A DNA stretch of 64,000 nt, taken from the NCBI GenBank assembly GCA_014529385.2, contig CM043953.1:64992372-65056371 (forward strand). The letters are read 5' to 3'. This stretch comes from Adiantum capillus-veneris (taxonomy: Eukaryota; Streptophyta; Polypodiopsida; Polypodiales; Pteridaceae). The notes beneath the pieces are model-generated. The model worked only from the letters and a program-made list of their open reading frames with translations. It was not told the DNA's origin and did no database searches. The position numbers and the translations under genes were made by a program. Of the stretch, positions 9,908 through 23,291 are shown one piece after another; position 1 is the first letter of the stretch; each line of letters begins with the position of its first letter.

Positions 9908-11090
9908 CTAAAATAGCAGATTAATTGATTCTCTAGGGGCAACATAAGAGTCTAGTGCCTCCCATTCTCCCTTTGTCAGCTTCCATCTTCTGTAGGGAAA
10001 GAAAATTGACAAGCTTTGCTTCGCAACAAGGTATCTACACGCCACATTCTCAACAACTACAGAGCACTTGATTGTATCTCCCTGGTGGTTGAACACCTTA
10101 GTCTCCCATCCAACTGCAAAAGGAAACTGTTGATCGCACTTCCCACTTTACAAGTCCACATTGTTGGTGTACTATGAACACTCTGCAGTAGAAAGATAAA
10201 CACGAACACATGAAGGGACATAAACCAAGTTAGGGAAGCTTTATGGGAACCATAGGTGCACTTCATTGCTGAATGCACATCTGCCTCGATTCTCCTTTTG
10301 GTTTCTGTGATCAAGGCACTATCAGGCTTAGGCCATTCCATACTCTGCAAGGTTGGTGGATGAACCGGAGAAAGATTACCAAACCCAGTTTGCCTAGGCA
10401 TTACATAAGTATGGTTATAAAAAAAATGTCCCTTGAGACAAGCTCCACGAATGGAAAACCAGCATCGAGAAGCGTGCTAAAGTCAACATGGATGGCCTCA
10501 AAAGTTCCTATAAAGAATCTATTGGCTCCCTCTCTACAAAATTGGATGGGAATACATCTGCAAACATGAACAAGCAATGAAATCCTTATAGACATCAAAG
10601 CAATATATACAGAGAAATACAAAATATACAATCTAAAAACTTGATAGCGGAGTGAAATTATAGTTTGCAGGAAACCTCGATGGAGCCACTGTTGTCTCTA
10701 GCTTCAATTGCGAAGCAACATACACATGTTGCACCTTTGCAAGACGCTTGTCGTCATGGGTTTTCTTGAACTCCATGATCCTTCCCTTCCAATGGTGTGC
10801 TCGAGAAGCCATGTGTCTCCTTGAGACCTTTTGTGCACCTCTTGAGGTGGGCTGTATTGTCACCCACATCAATTGTTTGAACTCATTCATCACCCAACAT
10901 CCACTGTCGTCTTGTACATTTTTGCATGAAATGGAGTCAATGAAACTCCTAGGTTGTCCAGTACCTGATGATGCCATGGGGAATAGTGGCACAACCTACA
11001 AACAAACAATTATGGTTAGAGATTGCACATCCATGCTCTAGATTCTTGATGGTACACAAAGATGAAGGATGCCACTTACTGCTATACTGC
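9908..11090 (-). pseudogene. Possible spliced gene fragment, unknown function
   Basis: Reading on the minus strand, a CT-rich leader near 11460-11250 and a donor-like GTAAGTGG near 11085 precede an acceptor (TTTGTTTGTAG) near 10998. An ATG at about 10977 starts MASSGTGQPRSF and runs to FKKTHDDKRLAKVQHVYVA. A second exon follows an acceptor TTTGCAG near 10560 (CIPIQFCREGANRFF) and breaks at a run of eight T's near 10420; one added base would join it to MPRQTGFGNLSPVHPP. A third exon follows TTTTGCAG near 10125 (GWETKVFNHQGDTIKCS). I do not recognise the protein. It may be a host gene fragment or an unfamiliar transposon gene. Confidence 0.35.
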
Positions 11091-11769
11091 TCCACCTGCT
11101 TGTTGGCTTAATAGGGAAGATAACATTGCAAAGCTTGAAAGGAAAGTAGATCCTCTCTAGAGAGCACAATGGAGAAGGAGCAGGAAAACTTTTGAGGAAA
11201 GAAAGAGGGACGATCTAGCAGAAGGATATGCTGTAGATCTTTAGCTTTAGGTAGAGGTGTTTAGTGAGGCTAATGGAGAAATGGAGAACTTCAGCTTTTG
11301 AGGAGAATCCAACAAGCTTGAGGAGAATGTAGTAAGCTTGAGGAGGGAAAGGAGATTCAAACTTCTTCTGCAGAGCCTTTGGGAGGGAAAACTGAAAGGA
11401 AGGAAAGAGAAGCAACTCTTGCAAGGTGAAGTGAAGAGAAGTGAGAGATGGTACAATAGAGAGAGAGGGAGGAAATGATCAGCACATTTTTGGAGGGACC
11501 CCTTTTTAGGAGAGAGGAGGGGAGAAAGTGATAGCCACTAGAGAGAGAAAGGATTGGTTTTTACTCAACTATTTAGTCATTTTTTTGAATTTGTAAGAGA
11601 TTTTCTTTGTATTTTATAAAAGAGTACAAGTTTGACCACTTACTTTTAGGCCCTGCCATACCCACCATTTCAGTCCACATGGCATCCACCCATTTGCCCC
11701 GTCCATAATCTCGGATTTAATCTCATGGCAAATAAAGAGGCCCCCTTAGACCCCATTCCCTTCCTAATG
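11091..11769. other. No gene seen; purine-rich stretch
   Basis: Purine-rich on the plus strand (11150-11540), so CT-rich if read as the leader of the minus-strand gene fragment to the left. A TTTTATAAAA element lies near 11616-11626. No supported ORF. Confidence 0.4.
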
Positions 11770-13734
11770 AAGGATAGTTAATGAAGATATTGTAAAGACC
11801 ACATTTCATACAACATTTGGTCTTTATGAATATCTTGTCATGCCTTTTGGTTTGACAAACGCTCCAGTTAAGAGTGAATTTTTCCTTCAAGAGATTCAAT
11901 ACTTAGGTCATATTATCTCTCAAGATGGTATCCATATGGATCCATCTTAGTTCGAGGTAATAAAGGCATGGCCTAATCCAAGGAATCTACATGAGCTACA
12001 AAGCTTTATTGGTATGTGTGCATACTATAGACGCTTCATAGAAAATTTCTCTCAAATAGCAAGACCATTACATGACTTAACAAAGAAGAACGTTAAGTAC
12101 TCGTGGACTGCTAAAGAGAAAAATGCTTTTGACAAGCTCAAAGAGAAGCTTACCTCCCAACCAATGCTTATACTTCCGGATCTCTCAAAGCCATTTTAGG
12201 TCCAATGTGATGCTTGTGGTGATTGCTTTGGAGCAGTCTTGCTTCAAGAAGGGCATGCCATAGCATATGAGATCCGAAGGCTCAATATCGATGAACGGTT
12301 CTTTGGCATATATGAAAAAGAACTTCTAGATATTCTACATGTCCTAGACACATGGAAGAACTATCTATTGGGGACTCCATTTATTTTGCGAACGGACCAC
12401 CAAAGTCTCAAGTACTTCATGACGCAAACCAAGCTCTCCGACAAACAAATGAGGTGGGAAAATTTTCTTTTGCAATTTAATTTTTATATTGCTCACATTG
12501 CTGCTAAGAATAATCAAGTGTCCAATGCATTATCACACTGACCGAAGGTAAATACGGTGTCTATAGTAGCTCACAATGATCTACCTTGCATGATAGATGA
12601 GTATGCTATTGACCCTAATTTTAAAGACATAATGTCAGCCCTTGCATTAGGGAAGAAAGAGGAACTATTCACCTTTCAAGATGGCTATCTTCTCCATGGA
12701 AATAAATTATGTGATACTCACTCCCTTCGTGAGAAAGTTATATATGAATCCCATGCTCCTCCATATGCGGGGAGAGATTTTCAAACACCATGGATTTCCA
12801 ACATCCATCATGTCAGATAGAGATCCTAGAATGACTAGTAATTTTTGGAAAGGTCTCTTTGAAAATCTAGGTACAAGATTAAACTTCTCTTTGGCCTATC
12901 GCCCACAAATGGATGACCAAAGTGAGATAGCCAATCTTATGATTCTCGATCTACTAAAGAATTATGTTACAAAAGTAGATCAATGCTCACAATGGGAGAA
13001 GTACTTACCCCCCACAATGGGAGAAGTACTTACCCCTTGTAGAGTATGCACACAATAATATTATCCATACTACTACAGAGAAAGGGACCTTTTGAAATCA
13101 CGAAGGGAAGGTACCTAAAAGTCCCTTGCTACTTAAAGTACACGGGAAGCTGTGATGAGTATAGCTGTGATGTACAAGAATCTTTCTGAAAGATTAAGGA
13201 GGTTATATCTATGTCTTAACAAAGGTAAAAGGCTACTGCTGATAAGCACAGAAAGATCTTAATGTTCAAGGAAAATGATCGGGTCTTACTCAAGTTTCCA
13301 AATAATTGGGTCTTACTCAAGTTTCCCAAGGCTAGATTGAGGCAAACAACGGGAACAAATCCTACAGGACATCAAAAGTATTATGATAAACCAGCAAAAA
13401 GATACTATGGTACTTTTATAATCTTGAAGCCAACTGAAATTGCCCAATCATTGGCTCATACACAATGCTTTTCATATGAGCATACTCAAGCCCTACAAAG
13501 GAGAGCCACCAACAAACCCAATTATTAAAGACCCCCCAGAAATGGAAGACCAAGAAGAGGTGCTACAACCCGAAGCTATTCTTTGACATGAGGACAAGGT
13601 ACTAAGACATGGTAAGATTATCTGTATCTTATCAAGTTCAAAATTTACCCTTTTGAAGATGCTAGACAAATGCAAGAAATACAACTTAAGGATAGTATGA
13701 ACCTTGTCAATGCTTACAATGCTACATTAGAGTA
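11770..13734 (+). pseudogene. Decayed Ty3/gypsy pol (RT end, RNase H, integrase)
   Basis: Begins inside RT with VMPFGLTNAP (about 11838). About 50 residues including the catalytic Y/FxDD box are then deleted and the text jumps to LQEIQYLGHIIS. It continues with CAYYRRFIENFSQIARPL (RT thumb/connection), RNase H (QCDACGDCFGAVLLQE, then EKELLDILHVL, then LRTDHQSLKYF) and the linker AKNNQVSNALSH. A further deletion joins the zinc region to the middle of the integrase core, so the first catalytic Asp is lost while SDRDPRMTSNFW (second Asp) remains. The third site reads QSEIANLM. The C-terminus (ENDRVLLKFP) carries an internal duplication. Many stops are present. It is an ordinary plant Ty3 remnant with no gag in the window. 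Confidence 0.8.
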
Positions 13735-14093
13735 AGCAAATGTAAATCTTTCTTTCAAATGACCAATGTTTTGTTCTTGTAAGACTAATTCTCTTTTTAT
13801 TGTGCACAAATTTAAGTAGTATGCATGCTTAGAATCATGTTTGTGATGACAACGTCTCTCAAACACCAAGTAGAATTTGTCACTCTACTTTGGGAGAATG
13901 AAATGGACTCAAGAGCAGACATGCTTGCGGAATCTAAGTCTCCCAAGCCCCAAATGTATTAGTCATCCATCTTGGAATGATGTCATAAGGTAAAAAGGGA
14001 TCATCTACTCGCTAATAAACATTGACTAATGACTAAGGCTTTATCTTTTCTACCTCATAGTCAAGGATGACTATGATTTCAAGAGAGAGGTAA
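13735..14093 (+). other. Untranslated 3' region and polypurine tract
   Basis: No ORF. AAGAGAGAGGTAA (14081-14093) lies directly before the TGTCATAA start of the LTR and fits a polypurine tract. Confidence 0.6.
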
Positions 14094-15469
<1,376 letters not shown>

Positions 15470-15976
15470 TAAATTCTGTCCTCAATTGTTGTTAAGTTTT
15501 CTAATTCTCTCTCTTACAACGTATTGTTCATGCCAACTTAATTAAGTATAATGGTTATGTTGATAGTGCTAATTAAGTTCACCCTCTATCTTCTCAAAGT
15601 AGTCTCATAAAAATGCTCACTGTAGTTCTCTTAATTCCGCTATTCTCAATGTTCATAGGCCATTTCCATTATACATAATAAACAAGTAAAATTGAAGTTA
15701 AAACCCATTTTAAAAAATTATCACAAATTTTGATACATTTTACACTTATTACTTGAGCGTAAAACTGCAAAAAAGGCAAATATGTATTTTCATTGCAATA
15801 AAACGTGTGTAGCTAGTTGTAATGGGAGCAAAACACTCAAATACAATGTATTGGCAATTTAAGAAGTCTTCCTCTCATCTTGGCATATCTCAAAATAATA
15901 ATCCCTATATATATGAAGAGATCTTCCTGTAAAGACACGTCCTCACATGATCATCCGAGAGGTCTTGTGCATTTTC
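15470..15976. other. No gene seen
   Basis: AT-rich sequence between the LTR and the CACTA remnant. I see no supported ORF, RNA gene or clear repeat. Confidence 0.4.
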
Positions 15977-18843
15977 CTATGTGTTTTCTAGCTCATTCAA
16001 TACTAGCTCTGTATCTTCTTCTGCATTTTTCTCTGAGTTTTCTTTTGAATTTTCCTCTACATTTTCCTTTGTAGTTTCTAGCTTATTTACCACTACTTCT
16101 ACATCTTCCTCTGCATTTAGGTCTACATTTTCCTCATCATTTTTTGCAGGTGGGAGATTGTAGCCCTTGTAGACTAGTGCACTTTGCGGAGCTATCTCAA
16201 TGGCATACCACCACTTTGGTTTCAAAGTCATGGGATAGAAAATCACCTGAAAAAGAGAAACGAGATTGCATCAGACAATGAGTGTAAAGATCTCGTAAGT
16301 ACTTGCAAAAGGATACGTCACAATTGTTCATAATGCTTAGGTAGGATGAACATGTTTTGAAGATCAGTCCATCTTTTTGTGAGTCAAGAAATCCCTACTC
16401 TCCCTTATGCACCATAGCAATGTGGCTTTCCATGTTTACCTTGAACCACTGCACATCAAACAATTTCAATTTAAATCCTCTATAATCCACCCTCAAAATT
16501 TTTATAGCATTCCAGAATACATGATTTTTGCTACAATAGATTACTTGAATTTTTCCATGACTCCGCAATTGATTGTGCATCATTTTGTGTCAACCTGCTC
16601 TACTCTAAATTGGCATCTTTACACCATGCTACCATGTTTGACTTGTAATACCATAAAACAAAAAAATGAGTCTCAATGTCAAAAAAACACCACACCACAT
16701 CAAAAATTAAAGATTTACTTTGGGGCTATAACTTTGTGAATAATCCCACTCCTCTTCTATCGCATATTCACCTTGTTGTTGGGCCCTTTTCATGGCATTG
16801 TGTAGACATCTTAAACTCATGAATGATTGCAAGATCTTAAGGTATTTGGGACAATGCATGGGTGGTTGTTTCCTCCTTCTAAATTTATGTCATGCAATGT
16901 ATCACTCTTGCTTTGCATCATCGTATAGGGCAAGACACCTTTGCATTGCTAGATTGTGAAGCATGTAGAATCAGTTGATATTTTCCTCTAACTCCATGCA
17001 CATTTTATTTTCACAACAAGACGTGGCCACTATCACAATTCAGCTAGGCACTCTCACAATTCTTTTTCACAGCAAGACCCACTATCACAATTCAGCTAGG
17101 CACTCATTCTTAATTGTTCACCAAAAGAATGTCATTTCATAGTTAACCCTAGACAACCACTCTACAATGTATGCTAGTGACTTTAAAACCAGCCAACCCT
17201 CTGCCATGCTTCTCTTTGCGCATGCCCTTTGACACATATATCCCTTGGGCATCTTCATGAAGCACTTTAGAAAAAACATCCATCTAAAATGCATGATGCT
17301 CATTATTTCCATTTCATCAACTATGTGTATAAGGAGATACACTTGAGTAAGCATGGTGGTGGGAAAGTGTATTTCAAACATGAAAATCACTTCCACAACA
17401 TTCTACTTCACAAAGGGTATGGAGGCACGATTTATCTCCTTTTGGTCTCCTTTTGGAAAATCCACAGATGAGAATCCCCGATAAACCAATGTAGAAAATT
17501 TGTAAATTGTGGCACGAATAGTAGAGGAAAAAGAACCCTCAATAGCCACAAAAAATAAACTACAAGAAAGTTCAATATCTTCTAGTTGTGAAGCATGTAC
17601 TTTACTATGGTATATACACATCAATTTGAAGCATACCTGACACATTTTATGCCAATCATGTGACTTCAGACTAGTGATCTCTCATTCCTTTGTGAACACT
17701 GTTCTAAGTGATTACATTATGCTTGTCGACATTTTCACAATCCGCATGATCTCTTTCATCTTGAGTTTTTGTTTTGCTCACCTTGGGTAGCTTTATTGAA
17801 GATGTTGTTGTAACTCTTCAAGTAGGGGACAAAGATATGCATCACTTAACACAATCAAGTTTAATGATAAATGTTATTTCTTAGTTGCTAGCCATAGTGG
17901 AATATTGTTGTGGACAATGACAGGTGGCCTTACACTATAAGCTGTTGAGTATTTCTCAAATGGATTTACATCATCATCCATAGACAAGCCGAGATGCAAA
18001 TTCCTTAGATCCTACACAAAATTCAATCGCGTGTCATTGATGTGCTTCCAAGACACACTATCCACAAGGATTCTTAGCACATCATTTAGGGATTGATTCT
18101 CCTTATGCCATGATGCTAGAGAAGCCATTGACTTAGATCGGAAGAAGTGCTTCTTGTAAAGTAAAAGAGACGTTTTGTGACATTGGTCTCACTCCATCCA
18201 AGCTTTGCTTGCATATTGAGAAGAACCAAGAGCATCTTCAATTAAACACTCTATCTTCTTCATATAGTGGTGTGTGGGTCTCACTTTTCATGCCATCATA
18301 GACATGCCTCTCTGACTCCATGATTCTTGTAATAATTTGATCGATCTCTAGCTCAAACATCTCTTGGTTGTGGTGATGCTCCATGTCATCATCCTTCGAG
18401 TTTGAAGGCAATTCACACTAGCCGTCATATTTTCTAGTTGAGCAGATCACATGCAAACACACCTTGTGGGTTATAGAATTGCTACATAATGTCCATCATT
18501 AAAGTTCAAAAGAATCGAGAAATTATAATTTTCAATACAAGGTTAATCCAATAATTAAAAAAGACGTGTTTTACCATTATTGTTCACATATCAATGAATT
18601 GTAATTGGCAATAAGTTGATCTATAATAGATGGATTGAACTTTTTATAGTCGCAGACATGGTATTGTGCAATGTGTTTTATTCGATGCACAACCCATTTG
18701 CATTGATTACAAGAGCATGAAACACTAGCCAAGAGATAGACATCTTGATATGAGGGCCCCACATCATCGTTGCTACTCATAATGCTTGTGTATAGAAGCC
18801 TAAAGTTAATACTTGTGGACACAAAGCTTAAAGTTAATCTCAA
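15977..18843 (-). pseudogene. CACTA (En/Spm-like) TNP2-type transposase remnant
   Basis: Read on the minus strand, pieces of a TNP2-type transposase appear in order. An N-terminal CSCNQCKWVVHRIKHIAQYH (18750-18660) fits the Cys/His start. Near 18290 HTPLYEEDRVFN fits the 'PLYEGC' region. At 18000-17940 LHLGLSMDDDVNPFEKYS and NNIPLWLATKK match the conserved core. At 17330-17150 HIVDEMEIMSIMHFRWMF and KGYMCQRACAKRSMAEGW match the DUF4218 region. At 16580-16400 IKILRVDYRGFKLKLFDVQW matches the C-terminal region, ending in an acidic tail to 15977. Large parts of the core are missing and stops are frequent. I could not identify CACTA termini or a target duplication. Confidence 0.75.
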
Positions 18844-19110
18844 ACTTTTCTTTAAAACCTAAAGAAAAATTTAAAAACGTAAACCTTACACCATAAACTT
18901 AATCTAAATTTGAACTTAAAAATGTGAACCAAAAACCTAAACTTAAAACAAAAAACACAAATTGTAAGTCTAAACCTACTCTAAGCCTAAACCGTAAACT
19001 TAAACCTAAGATTATAACTTAAATTAGAATTAAAAACACAAAAACTAAAATAAAAAACCGCATAAAGTATAAACTATAAAACACAAACCATAAAAATGCA
19101 CAGCAAAAAG
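18844..19110. repeat. Degenerate CTAAAC/TAAACC-rich tract
   Basis: Low-complexity A-rich stretch with many CTAAAC, AAACCTA and TAAACTT words. It resembles telomere-type CCCTAAA only loosely. It may be subterminal repeat of the CACTA element. Confidence 0.5.
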
Positions 19111-19117
19111 GCATAGA

Positions 19118-20420
19118 TTATGAAGAGACTTTTGCTCCCACTTGTCGTATGACTATTGTGCGTTTTCTATGTGCATTGGCAGCTCATTTTGGTTGGGATG
19201 TACATCAATCAGACATTGTTACTGCTTTCTTGAATGGTGACATATTTGAGGAAGTTTATGTAACGCAGCCTCGCGTTTTTGTCATAAAAGGACAAGAGGA
19301 AAAAGTGTGCAGATGTAAGAAGGCTTTGTATGGCTTGAAGCAATCTGCTCATGCTTGGTATGAGAAAGCTGACACTCATTTGGTTAAACGAGGCTTTCGT
19401 AACAGTCCAACAGAAAGCACATTGTATGTAAAGCGTGAGGGTGATGTACTTCTCATTTGGTTCTTTATGTTGATGATTTATTGATCAATGGACTGAATGA
19501 GAGACATATTGCTGAATTTAAGGCTGATTTGAATGCTACTTTCAAGATGAAAGATTTGGGGCTGTTGCATCATTACTTGGGTATACAGTTTAAGCAATGT
19601 GATGGTGGTATTGCTTTGTGTCAGAAAAGTTACATAGATACATTGCTATGTAAGTTTGGACTTGAGGATTGCAAACCTATTGCCACTCCCATGGAAACAG
19701 GTTTGAAGTTGAGTCTACATGATGCTGGCGATCCTGCTGATGTCACTCTTTACCAAAATGCTGTTGGCTGCCTCATTTATGTATGCAATACGAGGCCGGA
19801 TATTCAGTTTGCACTCTCACAGGTCAGCAAATTTATGCATAGCCCAGGGTCTAAGCATTGGTAGGCTGTCAAGAGGATTTTCCGCTACCTTAGTGGCACT
19901 TTACATCTTGGCTTGTTTTATCCCAAGGGGGGCATTTCCGCCAAACTTACATGCTTTTTCGGACTCAGATTGGGCTGGTTGTTTTGGCACGCGAGTGTCC
20001 ACAAGTGGTTTTTGTTTCATGCTTGGCAGTTCATGTATATCATGGTTAAGCAAGAAGCAACCTACTGTGGCCACTTCGAGTTGTGAGGCTGAGTACAGGG
20101 CAGTCTTCACAGCTACGGTTGAGTGTGTATGGCTCAGACGCCTTATGGCTGATTTGGGTGTTGGACAGGACACTTCCAACACTATCTACACTTACAGTCA
20201 GAGCGTATTGGCAGTTGCAAGGAACCCAGTTTTTCAAGCTCACACAAAGCACATTGAGGTGCATTACCACTATGTCAGGGAGAGGCTCTCAACAGGAGAG
20301 ATCAACTCGGCTTATGTCCCAACATAGGACAACCTTGCAGATCTTTTCACAAAGTCATTGTCTCGTGAGAAGCTTGAAGCTTTCCGCAAAGCTTTGGGCT
20401 TACTCCTCTTTGTGGATTGA
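19118..20420 (+). pseudogene. Ty1/copia RT and RNase H (5' truncated)
   Basis: Starts at DYEETFAPTCRM, the middle of a copia RT. It continues with VHQSDIVTAFLNGDIFEEVYV, GLKQSAHAWYEK, then after a frameshift LYVDDLLINGLNE (catalytic YVDD, about 19457-19480), LGLLHHYLGIQF, NAVGCLIYVCNTRPDI, and after another frameshift RNase H (SDSDWAGCFGTRVSTSGFCF, SSCEAEYRA, HTKHIEVHYHYVRE). It ends in DNLADLFTKSLS. Two frameshifts and stops at about 19862 and 20325 inactivate it. Gag, protease, integrase and the first part of RT are absent. An ordinary copia fragment. Confidence 0.9.
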
Positions 20421-20481
20421 TCATGTCCTTAGGGCATGGCACTTCCCTTTACTCATGTGCCAGCTCTCGTTCACCGCATCA

Positions 20482-20722
20482 CTCCAGGGGGGATTTGTTA
20501 CCGTATACATGTGGTAGTGATGTGTGTGAACACACTAGGACCGCCGGGGCATTTTTTCCCTCTTTAGGAGGTTTTTTCCCCGGTGCATTGTATATACGCC
20601 CATAAATCTAGGGCTATCTATCTTTCCATTGCACACTAAGTAATACACTCTCTATTGTGTGCCTTAAGCTTCCTTCGTCTTCTCCAAGCTGTGTGCGTTT
20701 CTCTACAACCCTAATTCCAACA
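20482..20722 (+). repeat. Copia polypurine tract and 3' LTR
   Basis: CTCCAGGGGGGATT (20482-20495) precedes a 227-bp LTR (20496-20722) that begins TGTTACCG and ends TTCCAACA, the usual TGTT...AACA ends. A TATATA element lies near 20590. Confidence 0.8.
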
Positions 20723-20879
20723 GATCTCTTAGTAATGATGGTCACCCTTTGATAGTGATAGTGATTGAATTCAAACTCCTTCAAATATTTGAGCATCATA
20801 TGACTAGGCCAATCTACACATAAAGGGCTAAGGCTATTGCCCTTAGGAATAGATGATGACTATATGATAGGAACAATTA

Positions 20880-21470
20880 TTTCTCAAAACTTTTCAACTC
20901 AATGGTGTAAAAACTTACTTTTGAACTAATATGGAGCAATTCGGTATTTTTGCTATTGAAAGTACCTTAATTTGTTCTTGATAATTGAGCATAATGTCAC
21001 TCCAACTCCCTCAATAGCTTAGTGATGGAAAGTCCTTTTGCTGGCTTTGAAACCCATTCTTAGAGATTCCTTTTTCTAACCCTTTCAGAGTCCTCCATGA
21101 AGTATTTCTTCTTTAGAGCCAATTTGAATTCCTCCCAAACTCTTCCATGCTCATCCTTGATTCCCCTTGCATGGTCTCTAATTACAAGGACCATAAGTAA
21201 GCTCAAAACTTCAAATTATCTCTACCTTTGGTACCCATTGTAAGTCTATCTCATTCACATAACCATGGAGATTATTTTTGATATATCTTTCTTCAAAGTG
21301 GTCCATTTTTCTCACAATAGAATGAAGGGATTTGGTTGCTGACACCTCCCTTCTTTCAAGAGCTTGTTATTGTTGCACAAACATAGTGAATGCTTGAAAC
21401 ATTTGCATAATACCTTGGTCAAAATACATATCCTATTGTTATTATTGATCCATAATTTTTAGGAGGTGAA
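20880..21470 (-). pseudogene. Remnant Ty3 gag, same family as 29954-31504
   Basis: Minus-strand reading gives MQMFQAFTMFVQQ, then about 250 bases on EEFKLALKKKYFMEDSERV and EWVSKPAKGLSITKLLRELE. These align with MMEQFAAYMQQQQ, DFKKVLQEEYFLENSQQV and KWVQKKGKNLSARELLRE in the gag at 29954. Stops are frequent. It lies next to an LTR remnant of the same family in the opposite orientation, so the locus has been rearranged. Confidence 0.65.
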
Positions 21471-21489
21471 GCTTCTTTGAAAATTATGT

Positions 21490-23291
21490 GTTTATTGATC
21501 AGTGGTCAGTTGATAACAAGCTAATTTTAAGCTAAATATATGCAAGATGCGGCTTTAAAGGGCCAAAAGTTGATTTGTTAATGCTAAAAGAGATTAGGAT
21601 TGAAGTGATCATAGATAGGAGTTTATTAATTAGAATTGCAATACTCAAAGTGACCTATAGGCTTGTCTTTATAGCTTGTCAATTGGAGCTCTACAATCAA
21701 GAAGTTATGGCAGTTTGAAGCTGTGATAGATTGCAGATCCATACCAGATTGAACAATTGCAGATGAAGGTCTAGGGCTTAAGTTAATTCATGGGCTTAAA
21801 GTGCTCATCTTGTGAAGAGCATTGATCTTTCCAGATCGGAAATTGGAGTTTTGGATGCCAAATATTAGCCATTAAAGTTCCACCGGGGGCCAGTTCTGTA
21901 CCAGTTTGATGACCTTGGTTCATGTCCCATCTGAAGGTTTTGCAGCCTTGTTAGGATTTGTGTGTGAAGTATGAAAAATGTAAAGGCCAAGGGATTTCAA
22001 ATCTCACCAATCGAACACCGAGCTATCAAGGTACCGAAGGTTGAAGTCGATGTTAGTTACCGATGGGGTGCATCAAGATGAATTTTCCTGGCATTTGTCG
22101 CTCTGGTTGGACGGCTTGGTAATATTCAAAAGTGGTGAGACGTGCATGGTCGAAAGCCATCCAATGGGACTTCCATTGTGAATTTATGGCTCGATGATTG
22201 GGTTACTTTGCAGGAGCTTGTAAGTGATTGAAAGGGAGGGAAAAAAGAAGTTTTTTCTTGAAGTTTGTGGACTTTGGAGGTGTGGAGAGTGTTAAAATCC
22301 CACATGGGATTGTTGAGGTGCACCCTACGGGGTATAAAGTGTGCAAATGAGCCTTGCCAGTAAGCATCAAGGCCCCCTGGGAGAGCTCAAAGCTCCGTGG
22401 CCATGCCCGGGGCGGTCACTTATCAAAAGCTTCCTATATCACGTGCGTTCAAGAGGTTATTAATAATACCTCAATATACATACTATATTTACACTACGTG
22501 CCTATTTAAAAAACCCCCACCCCCCTCTGTATGTATACATTTTGATACATTTTGATCTTTTAATAATCCTCTCCGGTTAACTCACGTGATAGCCCCGGAC
22601 CGCCCCGGATGGCCATGGGGTCTGCCTTGTGGGCGCTATGCACAGGCGTGGAGGCACCGATGATGCACCGATTGCGTTGTTGTTTAGTGGGTGCGTCCTA
22701 TGGGTGCCATTTACGGATGAGTATAATGGTGGCATTACTGACGTGGCATTCATGGTGGCGGCGGCTGTTCCTGTGCCAACTCATTTGAAGAGAAAGGGGA
22801 GTCCCACTAGCGATATTGCTAGTGCTAAGGGGCCCTCCCCGCGGTGTACAAAGACAATGAAAAAGGGAGTAGAGTGATTTGAGCCTACAAGAGGCATATT
22901 CACATGCAAAAGCTTTGGGTTCAAGAGGAAAAGTGTCAAATGCTCATAACTTTCTAAAAATAGCATTAGGGCTCTAAAAACCCCAATTTTTGGGCATTTG
23001 GGAGTTTAGAGTTTTTTGTCAGAGAGTTTTTTTTTTTTGGAAGGCAATCATAGGGGGGTTAGGAGAGCAAGAAGAACAAGAGGAGGAGTGTTTTTGAAGG
23101 CCGTGATGGTGGTAAATAGGGGGGAATTTCCTTACGACCATCGAGATCACCGCGAGCTCTCCATCTACTTCTACTTCTTCTACATAGTTTCATGAACTGT
23201 TTTTGTATTATGAATATTAATTTGGGTTAACCCGTTGTAAGGGAGATTAAACTCCTTAATCTACATCTAATTCACATTACAATGTCGTTAA
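21490..23291 (+). repeat. Decayed LTR related to the 27942 family
   Basis: Blocks align with the LTR at 27942-29901. Examples are GAAGTTATGGCAGTT near 21700, CACCGGGGGCCAG near 21880, and at 23210-23300 the TTAAACTCCTTAATCT... and TGTCGTTAA stretch. The middle is heavily diverged and includes an inverted repeat (22395-22620). A TGTTAAAATCCCACATGGG motif at 22291 looks like another plant LTR start, so a second insertion is possible. There is no ORF I would defend. Confidence 0.55.
22395..22620. repeat. Imperfect inverted repeat
   Basis: CCATGCCCGGGGCGGTC (22401-22417) pairs with GACCGCCCCGGATGG (22598-22612). Further in, ATCACGTG and AGAGGTTATTAATAAT are partly mirrored by the right arm. The arms enclose an AT-rich centre with a C-rich run. 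It could be a foldback or MITE remnant. Confidence 0.5.

Noticed and set aside
18844-19110. Interstitial telomere repeat
   Set aside because: CTAAAC-like words are frequent but there is no regular 7-bp array.
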